DNA from: Paracoccaceae bacterium
GTDB taxonomy: Bacteria; Pseudomonadota; Alphaproteobacteria; Rhodobacterales; Rhodobacteraceae
Reading direction: 5' to 3'
Length of the DNA stretch: 64,000 bases
Assembly: GCA_024226455.1 (NCBI GenBank)
Contig: JAAELR010000071.1
Location: 1-64,000 of the forward strand
How positions within the stretch are numbered: the first letter of the stretch is position 1; every line of letters starts with the position of its first letter. Made by a program: the position numbers and the translations under genes. The notes under the pieces were generated by a model. It ran no database searches. It saw only the letters and a list, made by a program, of their open reading frames with translations, and was not told the DNA's origin. Shown piece after piece: positions 20,357 through 29,265 of this stretch.

Positions 20357-21190
20357 TTAGTCCGGGTCGCTGGACTTGGCCGCGCGCACCGCATAGGGCC
20401 GTTCGGTGGTGTCGAAGGTAAAGGCGCGCCCGTGATTGCCGGGACCGGCCTTTGACACGGCTTCGCCGACCTTGGCGCCCTCGACGATGACCTCGATGGT
20501 ACATTCCACATCGCCGTCGCCCTCGTAATACTTGCAGCCGAACTCATAGACACCCTTGGGCGGTTCGGTGCTCCACAGTACCCGCTCGGGCCCGCCGCCC
20601 GAAGCGTCGTCGCCGACTTCGGCATAACCGCCCTCATCATCGCGGTCGACCTGACCACCTTCGTCGGTCGGCCCCCACATGCTCGTGCGTTCGGAACTGA
20701 GATAGTTGCCGGCGGGGTCCGAGACCCAGATATCCATGTCCGGCCCCTTGTCCTCGCTATCGCCAGACGAGGTCCAGGTCAGCACGAAGGTCAGTGCGCC
20801 GACCTCTTCTTCGCGCGCCTCGCATTGGGCGCTCAGGCCGGCGGCGCGGTCCTTGGCAAGCCCGGTCAGGTAGCCTTGCATGTCGTCGGCCTGTTCCAGG
20901 CGCATCTTTTTGGAGGCCAGCAACCGTGCCTGCACCCGTGGCCAAGCCGCGCCGTTGATGGCGCCGCGCAACTCGCTTTCGAGTTGGCCGTAGTCGCGCT
21001 CGTAATCGGCGTTGATCTGCAGAGTGCGACGTTCCTTCCACGCTTCGATATCGGCAAGACGGGTAACGATCCAGCTATTCGGATTCACCTCTACCGAGCC
21101 GAGATAGCGCACGAAACAGCTGTGGTCCTGCGCCCAAAGCGCCGTACCGGACAACAGCGCAGCCGCAAGTACGCCCAGTGAAAACCTCAT
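20357..21190 (-). CDS. Exported protein with DUF2135/YfaP-like domain
   Basis: 277 residues from MRFSLGVLAAALLSG, a Sec signal cleaved near LWAQ. Residues ~25-125 are charged and predicted helical. The C-terminal part has DMDIWVSDPAGNYL, a Gly/Asp-rich DRDDEGGYAEVGDD stretch and GVYEFGCKYYEGDGDVE, resembling the D-V-D-L-H-V-x-D-P...G-G motif of DUF2135 domains found in YfaP/alpha-2-macroglobulin-linked proteins; this assignment is tentative. Acidic and possibly Ca-binding. No operon partner: the next gene on this strand (thpR) is 122 bases upstream. Confidence 0.7.
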   Translation of the reverse strand: MRFSLGVLAAALLSGTALWAQDHSCFVRYLGSVEVNPNSWIVTRLADIEAWKERRTLQINADYERDYGQLESELRGAINGAAWPRVQARLLASKKMRLEQADDMQGYLTGLAKDRAAGLSAQCEAREEEVGALTFVLTWTSSGDSEDKGPDMDIWVSDPAGNYLSSERTSMWGPTDEGGQVDRDDEGGYAEVGDDASGGGPERVLWSTEPPKGVYEFGCKYYEGDGDVECTIEVIVEGAKVGEAVSKAGPGNHGRAFTFDTTERPYAVRAAKSSDPD

Positions 21191-21311
21191 GATCTCGTCC
21201 TCCATTGCTCTGCGGCTGGCCGGAAGAGGCGCCGGAGCCCCGATGCCGGAGAGCATCGGACAGATCGGCCCGAGGTTCCATGACTTGGGTCAATCGTCGG
21301 GCGGCGAGGGT

Positions 21312-21867
21312 TCAACCGGCAAGCGAATACTCGGCCAGAACCTCATGCACGGCGCCTTCGGGGTGCAGCCGGGAGCGGAACAGGCAGAACCGGTCGACGC
21401 TGAAAGGTTCGGTGCTGAACCCGTTGGTGCGGGCCAGGAACGCCGCCAGTTTTTCGGCCTCGTCCCCCCGCAGCTGCCCGCGAAACCGCGCCAGCTTCAC
21501 ATGCGGACGAAACCGCTCGCGGTGCAGCTCGATCCCTGCCTCGCCCGCCGCCCAGCGCACCTTGTCACGCAAGCCGGTCAGTGCGGGCTGCGGATCGATA
21601 CCGGCCCAGACGAGGCGCGGCTTGCTGCTTGCGAACACATCAATGCCGCGCAGGGTCAGGTCGAAAGGCGCCGTCTCTATTTCGCCCAGCGCATCGTGCA
21701 GCGTCTCGACGGTGGTCTGCGGCTGGTCGTCCAGAAATGCCAATGTCAGATGAAAGGTCCCGGGGGCCATCAACCGCCCCACCGGCAAATCGTCCTGCAG
21801 GCGCTACCAGGTCCGTGCGCACGGGTTCCGGCAGGTCTATGGCGACAAAGGCCCGAAATCCGTTCAT
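21312..21867 (-). pseudogene. thpR: RNA 2',3'-cyclic phosphodiesterase (ThpR/LigT) with frameshift
   Basis: The N-terminus MNGFRAFVAIDLPEPVRTDL is in one frame (ATG at 21867) and the rest, from RLQDDLPVGRLMAPGTFHLTLAFL, is in another. A single extra T on the plus strand at about 21805 explains the break; removing it restores a ~184-residue LigT protein with both H-x-T/K-L motifs (HLTL, HVKL). The ATG overlaps the zapE stop (ATGA at 21864-21867). It is a recent lesion or a sequencing error; everything else is intact. Confidence 0.8.
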
Positions 21868-22943
21868 GCACCCCCCCAGCCCGCACTTTGCATCTCGCGC
21901 AACCGGCTTGCCGTGCGCTCGAACTCAAAGGCGCCCGCCCCTTCGACGTACAGCCGCTCTGGGACGTCCGCGGCGCTGATGATCAACCGCACCTTCGCCT
22001 CGTATAACGCGTCGATCAGGGTCACAAACCGCCTGGCCTCGTTGAAGTTCGACCGGCCCAGCAGCGGTACGTCTTCGACGATCAGCACCCGCACCGCGTC
22101 GGCCACGGCCAGATAGTCCGCCGGACCCAGCGCGCGCCCGCAAAGCTCCCAGAATGCCACACGCGCGACGCCGTTCTGGAACCCAGGCAGCAACACCTCG
22201 CGGCCTTTGACGATCAGCGTCAGCGGACCCCAAGCGCCGCCGGTTAGATCGGTCCACAGCCGGTCGATGGCCTGACGTGCCTTGCCATCGGCAGGGGTGA
22301 AATAGGTGTCGGTCCCTTCCAGGCGATGCTGGCGGTAGTCGGTGGGGGATTCCAGATGGTGCGTCTGCATCCGCTCTTTAATCAGCGCGATGAAGGGTAA
22401 AAAGAGCTGCCGGTTCAACCCGTCCTTGTAAAGCTCGTCGGGCTCTCGGTTCGACGTGGTCACCACCACCACACCGGCGGCAAACAGCGCCTCGAAGAGC
22501 CGCCCGACGATCATCGCATCGGTGATGTCGCTGATCTGCATCTCGTCAAAGCACAACAGCCGCACCTCTGCCGCCACCGCCTCTGTCACCGGTTTCAGCG
22601 CATCATCGACGCCGCGTTGACGGGCGGCGTGCATGCCGGCATGGATCTCTTGCATGAAGGCGTGAAAATGCACCCGCCGCTTGGCCTCTCCGGGCACCGC
22701 GCCAAAAAACAGGTCCATCAGGAACGACTTGCCGCGCCCTACGCCGCCCCAGATATAGGCGCCCTTCGGGACCGCCGGGGGTTTGGCGAAGAGCCCGCTC
22801 AGCAGGCGTTTTTTGGCGGGCGCGGTTTTGAGGAATTCGCGGATCTCCTCCAACACCGGAAGAACGGCGTGCTGGGCCGGGTCGGCGGTAATCTCTCCGT
22901 CCGACACCATGTGGTCATAGATGGTCTGCAGTGGTTCGTTCAT
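21864..22943 (-). CDS. zapE: Cell division protein ZapE (AFG1-like ATPase)
   Basis: 359 residues starting MNEPLQTIYDHMV. P-loop GGVGRGKSFLMDLFF, Walker B LLCFDEMQISD, sensor TTSNREPDELY and a C-terminal LIDALYEAKVRLIISA block match the ZapE/AFG1 family, a divergent AAA ATPase that associates with the FtsZ ring in bacteria. An in-frame ATG ten codons upstream is possible. Divergent from the MFS gene, with 119 bases between starts. Confidence 0.92.
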   Translation of the reverse strand: MNEPLQTIYDHMVSDGEITADPAQHAVLPVLEEIREFLKTAPAKKRLLSGLFAKPPAVPKGAYIWGGVGRGKSFLMDLFFGAVPGEAKRRVHFHAFMQEIHAGMHAARQRGVDDALKPVTEAVAAEVRLLCFDEMQISDITDAMIVGRLFEALFAAGVVVVTTSNREPDELYKDGLNRQLFLPFIALIKERMQTHHLESPTDYRQHRLEGTDTYFTPADGKARQAIDRLWTDLTGGAWGPLTLIVKGREVLLPGFQNGVARVAFWELCGRALGPADYLAVADAVRVLIVEDVPLLGRSNFNEARRFVTLIDALYEAKVRLIISAADVPERLYVEGAGAFEFERTASRLREMQSAGWGGA

Positions 22944-23062
22944 ATCCTCCCCATAAGCCGCTGCGACCGACAATTAAAGCTGATGGCCGACGCCACGATA
23001 TTCGATTTGACGACACCGGCGAATTCACCCACCCTGCGCCGGATTTTCCCCCGGAGGCCCGA

Positions 23063-24310
23063 ATGGCGAATTCCCGTGCGCCCCTTGTCACGCCGGTGCT
23101 TGTTGGCGGTTGCGCCATCATCCTGATCAGCTTTGCGATCCGGGCGTCGTTCGGCGTGTTCCAGATACCGATTGCCAATGAATTCGGCTGGCTCCGGGCC
23201 GACTTCTCTATGGCGATCGCAATCCAGAACCTGGCCTGGGGCATCGGCCAGCCGTTCTTCGGCGCCTTTGCCGAACGGCTCGGCGACCGGCGCGCGCTGG
23301 TTTTCGGGGCGCTGCTTTACGCGGTCGGGCTGTCGGTGTCTTCGATAGCCGTAAGCCCCGAACAGCATTGGGCGCTGGAGGTTCTGGTGGGTTTCGGCGT
23401 CGCGGGCACCGGATTCGGCGTGCTGCTTGCGTCCGTGGGCCGGGCGGCCAGCGACGAGAACCGCTCGATGGCGCTGGCGATCCTGACCGCGGCCGGTTCC
23501 GGTGGGCAGGTGCTGGGCCCGCCGCTGGCGCAGTGGCTTTTGGGGTTCCTGGTCTGGCAGTCGGTGTTTTTGATCTTTGCGGCAATGATCCTGGCGGCGC
23601 TGCTGTTTCTGCCCTTGCTCCGCTCGTCGGAACCGACGACCAGAGCAGATCTGGAGGAGACACTTGCAGAGATCCTGCTAAAGGCGTTCCGCGATCCCTC
23701 TTTTGCGCTGATCTTCCTGGGGTTTTTCTCGTGTGGCTATCAGTTGAGCTTCGTCACTGCACATTTCCCGGCGCTGATCACCGAGATGTGCGGCGCAGTG
23801 GACCCGTCGGGTACGCTGGCCTCCATGGGCATTGCCAGCACTTCGGCACTGGGTGCGGTGGCGATCTCGCTGATCGGGCTGGCCAATATTGTCGGCACGC
23901 TGACGGCTGGCTGGCTGGGCAAGCGCTATTCCAAGAAATACCTGCTGTCGGCGATATATGCCGGGCGTACCATCGCGGCGGCGTTGTTCATCCTGTTGCC
24001 GATGACCCCGACGACTGTGGTGCTGTTCTCGGTCGCCATGGGTTCGCTATGGCTGGCGACAGTGCCGCTGACCAGTGGATTGGTGGCGCATATCTACGGG
24101 TTGCGCTATATGGGCACGCTTTACGGCATCATCTTTTTCAGCCACCAGCTGGGGTCTTTTCTGGGGGTCTGGCTGGGCGGGCGGATGTATGATGCCTATG
24201 GCGACTATACTGCGGTCTGGTGGGTCGGCGTCGCCATTGGTGCCTTCAGCGCCGTCGTGCATCTGCCGGTCAACGAACGCCCGCTGAAATCCCGGACGGC
24301 TGCCGCATGA
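23063..24310 (+). CDS. MFS transporter
   Basis: 415 residues, about 12 transmembrane helices. Start MANSRAPLV is preceded by CGGAGG at 23052-23057. The A-motif loop after helix 2 reads GAFAERLGDRRAL, and the equivalent in the second half is GWLGKRYSKKYLL. The overall sequence resembles the OFA/monocarboxylate-like MFS group (LNxxxR-like SFAIRASFGVF start). Direction and substrate cannot be assigned. The 168-base gap to prs holds nothing I recognise. Confidence 0.88.
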   Translation: MANSRAPLVTPVLVGGCAIILISFAIRASFGVFQIPIANEFGWLRADFSMAIAIQNLAWGIGQPFFGAFAERLGDRRALVFGALLYAVGLSVSSIAVSPEQHWALEVLVGFGVAGTGFGVLLASVGRAASDENRSMALAILTAAGSGGQVLGPPLAQWLLGFLVWQSVFLIFAAMILAALLFLPLLRSSEPTTRADLEETLAEILLKAFRDPSFALIFLGFFSCGYQLSFVTAHFPALITEMCGAVDPSGTLASMGIASTSALGAVAISLIGLANIVGTLTAGWLGKRYSKKYLLSAIYAGRTIAAALFILLPMTPTTVVLFSVAMGSLWLATVPLTSGLVAHIYGLRYMGTLYGIIFFSHQLGSFLGVWLGGRMYDAYGDYTAVWWVGVAIGAFSAVVHLPVNERPLKSRTAAA

Positions 24311-24478
24311 CCGGACCGCTCGCCAACCGCTTGCGCCAGTAGCGGCCCGTTGCCAAAATGTGCGCTACCGAGCGCTTTCATTCTGCAGGTTTCGAGGCGA
24401 CGTGCCATTGTCAACGCGCATCTGTTTGCTGCGGCGAGCGGTGAGTGTTTTCGCCAGGGTAAAGGAGCAGACCCGGGC

Positions 24479-25498
24479 CTAGCTTCGATTGTATGTGCCC
24501 TCGTAGATCGGTCCCAGCGTTTCGGTTTCAAATAACGAGCTGACGCTGGTGCCGTTCCAGACATTCAAGATCGCCTGGGCGAACACCGGGGCGGTGGGGA
24601 CAATGCGGATGTTGCCAGCATCCAGCACTGCCTGGGTCGGTTCGATCGTATCGGTGATCACCAAGCTCTTCATCGCCGAATTGGTGATGCGCTCTATGGC
24701 GGGGCCGGAAAGCACGCCGTGGGTGATGTAGCTGTGCACCTCCTTGGCGCCGTTCTGCATGATCACTTCGGCTGCCTTGCACAATGTGCCGGCGGTGTCG
24801 ACGATGTCGTCGATGATGATGCAGGTCTTGCCCTTCACGTCACCGATCACTTTCATTTCGGCGATCTCTCCGGCTTTCTCGCGGCGTTTGTCGACGATTG
24901 CCAGAGGGCTGCCAATGCGTTTGGCCAGGTCGCGGGCCCGGGCCACACCGCCCACATCCGGAGATATAATCGTAACGTCCTTCAGCTGGCCCTTGAACTG
25001 GTGCTCGACATCCAGTGCGAAGACCGGCGAGGCATAGAGGTTGTCGACGGGGATGTCGAAGAAACCCTGGATCTGCGCGGCGTGCAGATCCATGGTCAGC
25101 ACCCGCTCGATACCGGCGCCTACCAACATGTTGGCCACCAGCTTGGCGGTGATCGGTGTGCGGGCCTTGGTGCGGCGGTCCTGCCTTGCGTAGCCGAAAT
25201 AGGGGATGATGGCGGTGATGCGCGCTGCGCTCGACCGGCGCAGCGCGTCGGCCATGATCAGCAGTTCCATCAGGTTGTCGTTGGCGGGGTTCGAGGTCGG
25301 CTGGATGATGAACATGTCCTCGCCGCGCACGTTCTCGAACACCTCGACAAAGATCTCGCCGTCGTTGAACCGCTCGACCCGGGCATCGACCAGCCCGATA
25401 TTTATTCCCCTTTGCATCGACATGCGGCGGGCAACGGCTTTGGCAAGTGTGGGATTGGCGTTGCCCGATATCAGTTTGGGCTCGGTGACGTTCGGCAT
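24479..25498 (-). CDS. prs: Ribose-phosphate pyrophosphokinase
   Basis: 339 residues. Makes PRPP from ribose 5-phosphate and ATP. Conserved blocks: [18 protein letters not shown], the flexible-loop [34 protein letters not shown], and the PRPP loop [14 protein letters not shown]. About 20 residues longer than E. coli Prs. Divergent from the isomerase gene at 25605 with 106 bases between starts. Confidence 0.96.
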   Translation of the reverse strand: MPNVTEPKLISGNANPTLAKAVARRMSMQRGINIGLVDARVERFNDGEIFVEVFENVRGEDMFIIQPTSNPANDNLMELLIMADALRRSSAARITAIIPYFGYARQDRRTKARTPITAKLVANMLVGAGIERVLTMDLHAAQIQGFFDIPVDNLYASPVFALDVEHQFKGQLKDVTIISPDVGGVARARDLAKRIGSPLAIVDKRREKAGEIAEMKVIGDVKGKTCIIIDDIVDTAGTLCKAAEVIMQNGAKEVHSYITHGVLSGPAIERITNSAMKSLVITDTIEPTQAVLDAGNIRIVPTAPVFAQAILNVWNGTSVSSLFETETLGPIYEGTYNRS

Positions 25499-25604
25499 TG
25501 GCAGCGTTTCCCCAAGGCACCGTCAGATGACGGCTGTGTGACGTTGACACCCCCTAACATCCCGATACGATCTTGCAAACATTGTGCGGAACCGGAGAGG
25601 GCAA

Positions 25605-26204
25605 ATGCCACATATCGACTACTTTTTCTCGACCTTTTCACCATTCACATATCTGGCCGGAACCCGGCTGGAGGAGATTGCCACCCGGCACGGCGCTTCC
25701 ATTGCCTACAAGCCGTTCGACCTGTTCGCGGCATTCGCCAGAACCGGCGGTGCTCCTCCCAAGGAACGCCATCCCGCAAGGCTGGATTTGCGCGCGCAAG
25801 AGCTGCGGCGGCAGGCCAAGAAATCCGGCCTGCCCATCGACCTCGACCCGCCGTTCCGGGCGGTCAATCCGGCGCCGTCGTCCTATGCTCTGGTGGCGGC
25901 CATAGCGGCGGGCGGCGGCGATCTGGGCAAGCTGGTGCATGGGCTCACCGGCGCGGTCTGGGCCGAAACCCGCGACATCGGCGAAGATGCGGTGATCCGA
26001 GATTGCCTTGCGGCGGCGGGCTTTGACCCGGGGCTGGCCGACAGCGGGTTGCTGCAGGGGGCCGAGGCCTATACCGCCAACACCGAAGAGGCGGTGAGCC
26101 GAGGCGTCTTTGGCGCACCCTTCTACATCACGGATACAGACGAGCGGTTCTGGGGTCAGGACAAGCTTGGCGATCTCGACGCGCATCTGGCGGGCGACCT
26201 CTGA
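25605..26204 (+). CDS. DsbA-fold isomerase, 2-hydroxychromene-2-carboxylate isomerase-like
   Basis: 199 residues, start MPHIDYFFSTFSPFTYLAG. The SPFTYLA motif contains the Ser that binds glutathione in HCCA isomerases (kappa-class GST fold), and GVFGAPFYITDTDERFWGQDKL is the conserved C-terminal block. Characterised homologues act in naphthalene degradation, but stand-alone members like this are widespread and their substrate is unknown. Convergent with ltaE, 10 bases apart. Confidence 0.85.
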   Translation: MPHIDYFFSTFSPFTYLAGTRLEEIATRHGASIAYKPFDLFAAFARTGGAPPKERHPARLDLRAQELRRQAKKSGLPIDLDPPFRAVNPAPSSYALVAAIAAGGGDLGKLVHGLTGAVWAETRDIGEDAVIRDCLAAAGFDPGLADSGLLQGAEAYTANTEEAVSRGVFGAPFYITDTDERFWGQDKLGDLDAHLAGDL

Positions 26205-26214
26205 CGACCGGGGC

Positions 26215-27267
26215 CTAGCCGCGGGCGGCCTGCAGCAGCCGGTCGATATCCTCGCCTGTCGTCGACCAGCTGCAAACCAGTCGCGCCGTGAGCGGCTCGT
26301 CTTTCGGGCCGTTGGCGGGCCAGTCGCGCGGCCAGGGGTAGTAGACGGCGCCGGCTGACCGAGCCGCCATATGGGCGGCCCGGGCAAGAGCGGCGAAGAC
26401 CATATTTGCATCGGCAGGGTGCAGCAGCGCCCCCCCCGGCAGGCCCACGATTCCTTGCGCCAACCGGCCGCCCATGGCGTTGGCATGGCGCGCCATGGTC
26501 AGCCACAGATCGTCGGTGAGATAGGCCAGAAACTGCGCCGAGAGAAACCGGTGCTTGGAGAACAGATGCCCGCCGCGCTTGCGGCGAAGCTCGAACTCCC
26601 AGGCCTTCTCCGGATCGAAGATCACCACCGCCTCGACCCCCATCAGGCCGTTCTTGGTGCCGCCGAGGCTAAGCACGTCAATACCGGCTTTCCAGGTCAT
26701 CTCGGCCGGTGTGGCACCGCTGGCGACCAGCGCGTTGGCGAATCGCGCACCGTCCAGGTGGCAGGGCAGATCCCACTCTTTGGCAATGGCGCACAGCTTC
26801 GCCACCTCGGCGGGAGAGTAGACCGCTCCCAGTTCGGTCACGTTGGTTATCGACAGCGGCCCACGCTGCACCGCATGCACGTCGCCCTGAGCCGTTGCCC
26901 CGATCGTGGCGCGCAGCGCGTCGGGCGAGATCTTGCCATCGGCGCCATCGACCAGCGCCAGTTTTGCGCCACCGGTGTGGAATTCCGGCGCGCCGCATTC
27001 GTCGGTCGAGATATGCGCCAGAGGGTGGCAGTAGATTTTTTGCCACGGGGCGCAGAACGTCGCCAGCGATAAAACGTTCGCCGTCGAACCGGTAGAGACC
27101 AGAAAGACAGCGGCGTCGGGCGCCTCGAAGATATCACGCACCCGGGCACGCACCTCGTCCATGATCGGATCAGAGCCGTAGGACGGGGCAAAGCCGTCGT
27201 TGGCCTTGACCAGCGCCTGCATGACCTCGGGGTGTACCCCGCTGGTGTTGTCGGACCCAAAAAACAT
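26215..27267 (-). CDS. ltaE: Low-specificity L-threonine aldolase-type PLP enzyme
   Basis: 350 residues starting MFFGSDNTSGVHPEV. The PLP Lys is in LSLGGTKNG; other family blocks are FVSTGSTANVLSL (phosphate cup), DECGAPEFHTGGAK and CHLDGARFANAL. Cleaves L-threonine or other beta-hydroxy amino acids to glycine and aldehyde. The ATG shares one base with the upstream stop (TGATG), placing it last in a ribF-ycgN-ltaE minus-strand operon. The frame is open far upstream of this ATG but the ATG fits family length. Confidence 0.9.
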   Translation of the reverse strand: MFFGSDNTSGVHPEVMQALVKANDGFAPSYGSDPIMDEVRARVRDIFEAPDAAVFLVSTGSTANVLSLATFCAPWQKIYCHPLAHISTDECGAPEFHTGGAKLALVDGADGKISPDALRATIGATAQGDVHAVQRGPLSITNVTELGAVYSPAEVAKLCAIAKEWDLPCHLDGARFANALVASGATPAEMTWKAGIDVLSLGGTKNGLMGVEAVVIFDPEKAWEFELRRKRGGHLFSKHRFLSAQFLAYLTDDLWLTMARHANAMGGRLAQGIVGLPGGALLHPADANMVFAALARAAHMAARSAGAVYYPWPRDWPANGPKDEPLTARLVCSWSTTGEDIDRLLQAARG

Positions 27268-27728
27268 CAAAGCGGCTCCTCGATCAGGTAGTGTTCCCAG
27301 TCTTCCTCTGGCACCTCGAACTCGGGCACCGTCCAGCCCAGCACCGAAACGCCGGCCTCGTGTACGCTGTCGGCGCGGCCCGACACCAGCGGGTGCCAGT
27401 GATAAAGCGGCTTGCCCTCGTAGAGCAAGCGATAGGCGCAGGATGCGGGCATGAAATACGCCACATCGCCGATTGTCTTCGGCGTCAGCACCACGCAGTC
27501 GGGCACGAACTGAAGGCGGATGTCGTACTGCGCGCAGCGGCAGCTTTCGTTGTCGAGCAGGCGGCAGGCCACAGAGGTAAAGGCGACCTCGCCGGTGTCG
27601 GTGTCTTCCAGCTTGTTCAGGCAGCACTTGCCGCAACCGTCGCAGAGCGCCTCCCACTCCTGAGGTGACAGTGCCGAAAGCGCCTGTCTTTGCCAGAACC
27701 GGGACCGTAGCGCGGTTTGCGCCGTCAT
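27267..27728 (-). CDS. YcgN (UPF0260) cysteine-cluster family protein
   Basis: 153 residues from MTAQTALRS. The Cys pattern LCDGCGKCCLNKLED...CRLLD...CRCAQY...PDC matches the UPF0260/YcgN family, a CxxC(x)n zinc- or iron-sulfur-binding group of unknown function (related to YkgJ). Overlaps ribF by ATGA at 27725-27728 and ltaE by one base, so it is translationally embedded between them. Confidence 0.9.
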   Translation of the reverse strand: MTAQTALRSRFWQRQALSALSPQEWEALCDGCGKCCLNKLEDTDTGEVAFTSVACRLLDNESCRCAQYDIRLQFVPDCVVLTPKTIGDVAYFMPASCAYRLLYEGKPLYHWHPLVSGRADSVHEAGVSVLGWTVPEFEVPEEDWEHYLIEEPL

Positions 27729-28666
27729 GGTTCGGCAGCGAGGATCTTGCGGGCCTGCTCGCAATCGGCGGTTATCTGCGCGACCAGCCCGTCGAGGTGA
27801 TCGAATTTCATCTCAGGGCGCAGGTACTCGACCAGTGCGACCGAGATATGGGTGTCATAGAGGTTGCCGTCGAAATCGAAGATGAAGGTTTCCAGATTGG
27901 GCTGGTTGGTGCCGAACATCGGCCGAACGCCGATCGAAGAAGCGCCGTTATAACTGCCTTGGTGTGGCCCGCCCAGCACGTCGACCTTGACCGCGTATAC
28001 CCCGAATTTGGGCGCGTGCAGGTCGGTGATCGACATGTTGGCGGTGGGAAAGCCCAGATCCCTGCCGCGCTTTTCGCCATGCAGCACCGGGCCGTCGACT
28101 CGGTGCAGGTGGCCCAGCATGGCGGCGGCGTCGCGCGGGCGACCGTCGGCCAGGGCGCGGCGGATGTTGGTCGAACTGACTTCGACACTGTCGGTTTCGA
28201 CCAGCTCCGCGATGGTGACGCCAAAGCCCATTTCCTGGCCAAAGCGCCGCAGGTCGGCGGCGCCTCCAGCCCGACCCTTGCCAAAACAGAAGTCCTCCCC
28301 GACCACGACATGAGACAGGCCAAGGCCATCGGCGATCACGTCGCGGGCGAAACTCTCTGGCGAGAGGCCAAAAAGTTTCGGCGCGAATTCAAGCTGATAG
28401 AGGCGGTCGACGCCGAGCTTCTCCAGCCGGTGCGCCCGGGTCTCGGGGTTCATCAGCCGGAATGGCGGGGCGTCGGCGGCAAAGACCTGGCGGGGGTGCG
28501 GCTCGAAAGTGACGATACCCAACTGCGCGCCAGTCCTGGCGGCCTGGTCACGGGCGATGTCGATCACCGCCTGGTGGCCCAGATGCACGCCATCGAAATT
28601 GCCGATAGCGGCGGCGGCGCCCTTGTCTGAAGCGGCCAGATCGGTCCAGTCGGTGAAGGTCCTCAT
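27725..28666 (-). CDS. ribF: Bifunctional riboflavin kinase/FAD synthetase
   Basis: 313 residues. FAD synthetase domain at the N-terminus (AAIGNFDGVHLGHQAVI nucleotidyl-transferase motif, FEPHPRQVF, VVGEDFCFGKGRAG, SSTNIRRAL) and riboflavin kinase domain at the C-terminus (KRGRDLGFPTANM, YNGASSIGVRPMF, ETFIFDFDGNLYD). Converts riboflavin to FMN and FAD. Coupled to ycgN by ATGA. 34 bases separate it from the MaoC gene's stop region upstream on the same strand. Confidence 0.95.
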   Translation of the reverse strand: MRTFTDWTDLAASDKGAAAAIGNFDGVHLGHQAVIDIARDQAARTGAQLGIVTFEPHPRQVFAADAPPFRLMNPETRAHRLEKLGVDRLYQLEFAPKLFGLSPESFARDVIADGLGLSHVVVGEDFCFGKGRAGGAADLRRFGQEMGFGVTIAELVETDSVEVSSTNIRRALADGRPRDAAAMLGHLHRVDGPVLHGEKRGRDLGFPTANMSITDLHAPKFGVYAVKVDVLGGPHQGSYNGASSIGVRPMFGTNQPNLETFIFDFDGNLYDTHISVALVEYLRPEMKFDHLDGLVAQITADCEQARKILAAEP

Positions 28667-28700
28667 CGTCCCCCGGGGCGCGGGGGGCGGCCCCCGTCGA

Positions 28701-29144
28701 TCAGTCGAATTTCCGGCTTGGCGCCAGTACCAGCGCCTCGCCTTTCAGGACGACCGTATCGCCCACGGCGCAGTGACATTCAAGGGTCACGCGGCGGCGG
28801 GAATGATCGATTTCCTTGACCTCAACGACCGTATAAACCATGTCGCCGGGGCGCACCGGGGCCAGAAACCGCAGGTCCTGGCGAAGATAGACCGTGCCAT
28901 GGCCGGGCAGCTGTTCGCCTATGACCGCAGAGATCAGCGAGGCGGTCAGCATGCCATGCGCGATGCGGCCCTCGAATATCGTGTCCATGGCGTATTCGTC
29001 GTCCATATGCACCGGGTTGGCGTCGGTCGAGACCTCGGCGAACAGCTGGATGTCACGGTCCGTGACCTGCTTTTGCAAATAGCGGCGCATGCCGATTTCC
29101 AGATCTTCGATGCAGATCGTGCCGCGTTGCAGGTTGTCGAGCAT
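28701..29144 (-). CDS. MaoC-like (R)-specific enoyl-CoA hydratase family protein
   Basis: 147 residues from MLDNLQRGT; an alternative ATG at 29165 adds seven residues. The hot-dog fold hydratase motif is present: FAEVSTDANPVHMDDEYA with the catalytic Asp and His, followed by GRIAHGMLTASLIS. Family members hydrate enoyl-CoAs or act as thioester dehydratases in fatty-acid or PHA metabolism. It lies between ribF and a HAD gene, all on the minus strand, with no pathway partner beside it. Confidence 0.88.
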   Translation of the reverse strand: MLDNLQRGTICIEDLEIGMRRYLQKQVTDRDIQLFAEVSTDANPVHMDDEYAMDTIFEGRIAHGMLTASLISAVIGEQLPGHGTVYLRQDLRFLAPVRPGDMVYTVVEVKEIDHSRRRVTLECHCAVGDTVVLKGEALVLAPSRKFD

Positions 29145-29265
29145 GTCGCTGTTTCCCGGTTCCATGTTGCGGTGCAGCATAGTGGGGCACGGACAGGTAT
29201 GCAATCGGGAAAGTAATATTCGGGCAGATTAGGCGGCAAATTCGAAACAATCTTGCGTGAACGCT

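Noticed and set aside
26215-27657. A fused protein running from the YcgN region into LtaE in one frame
   Set aside because: The upstream 130 codons are in a different frame from YcgN and look like its shadow; the normal LtaE ATG at 27267 explains the data.
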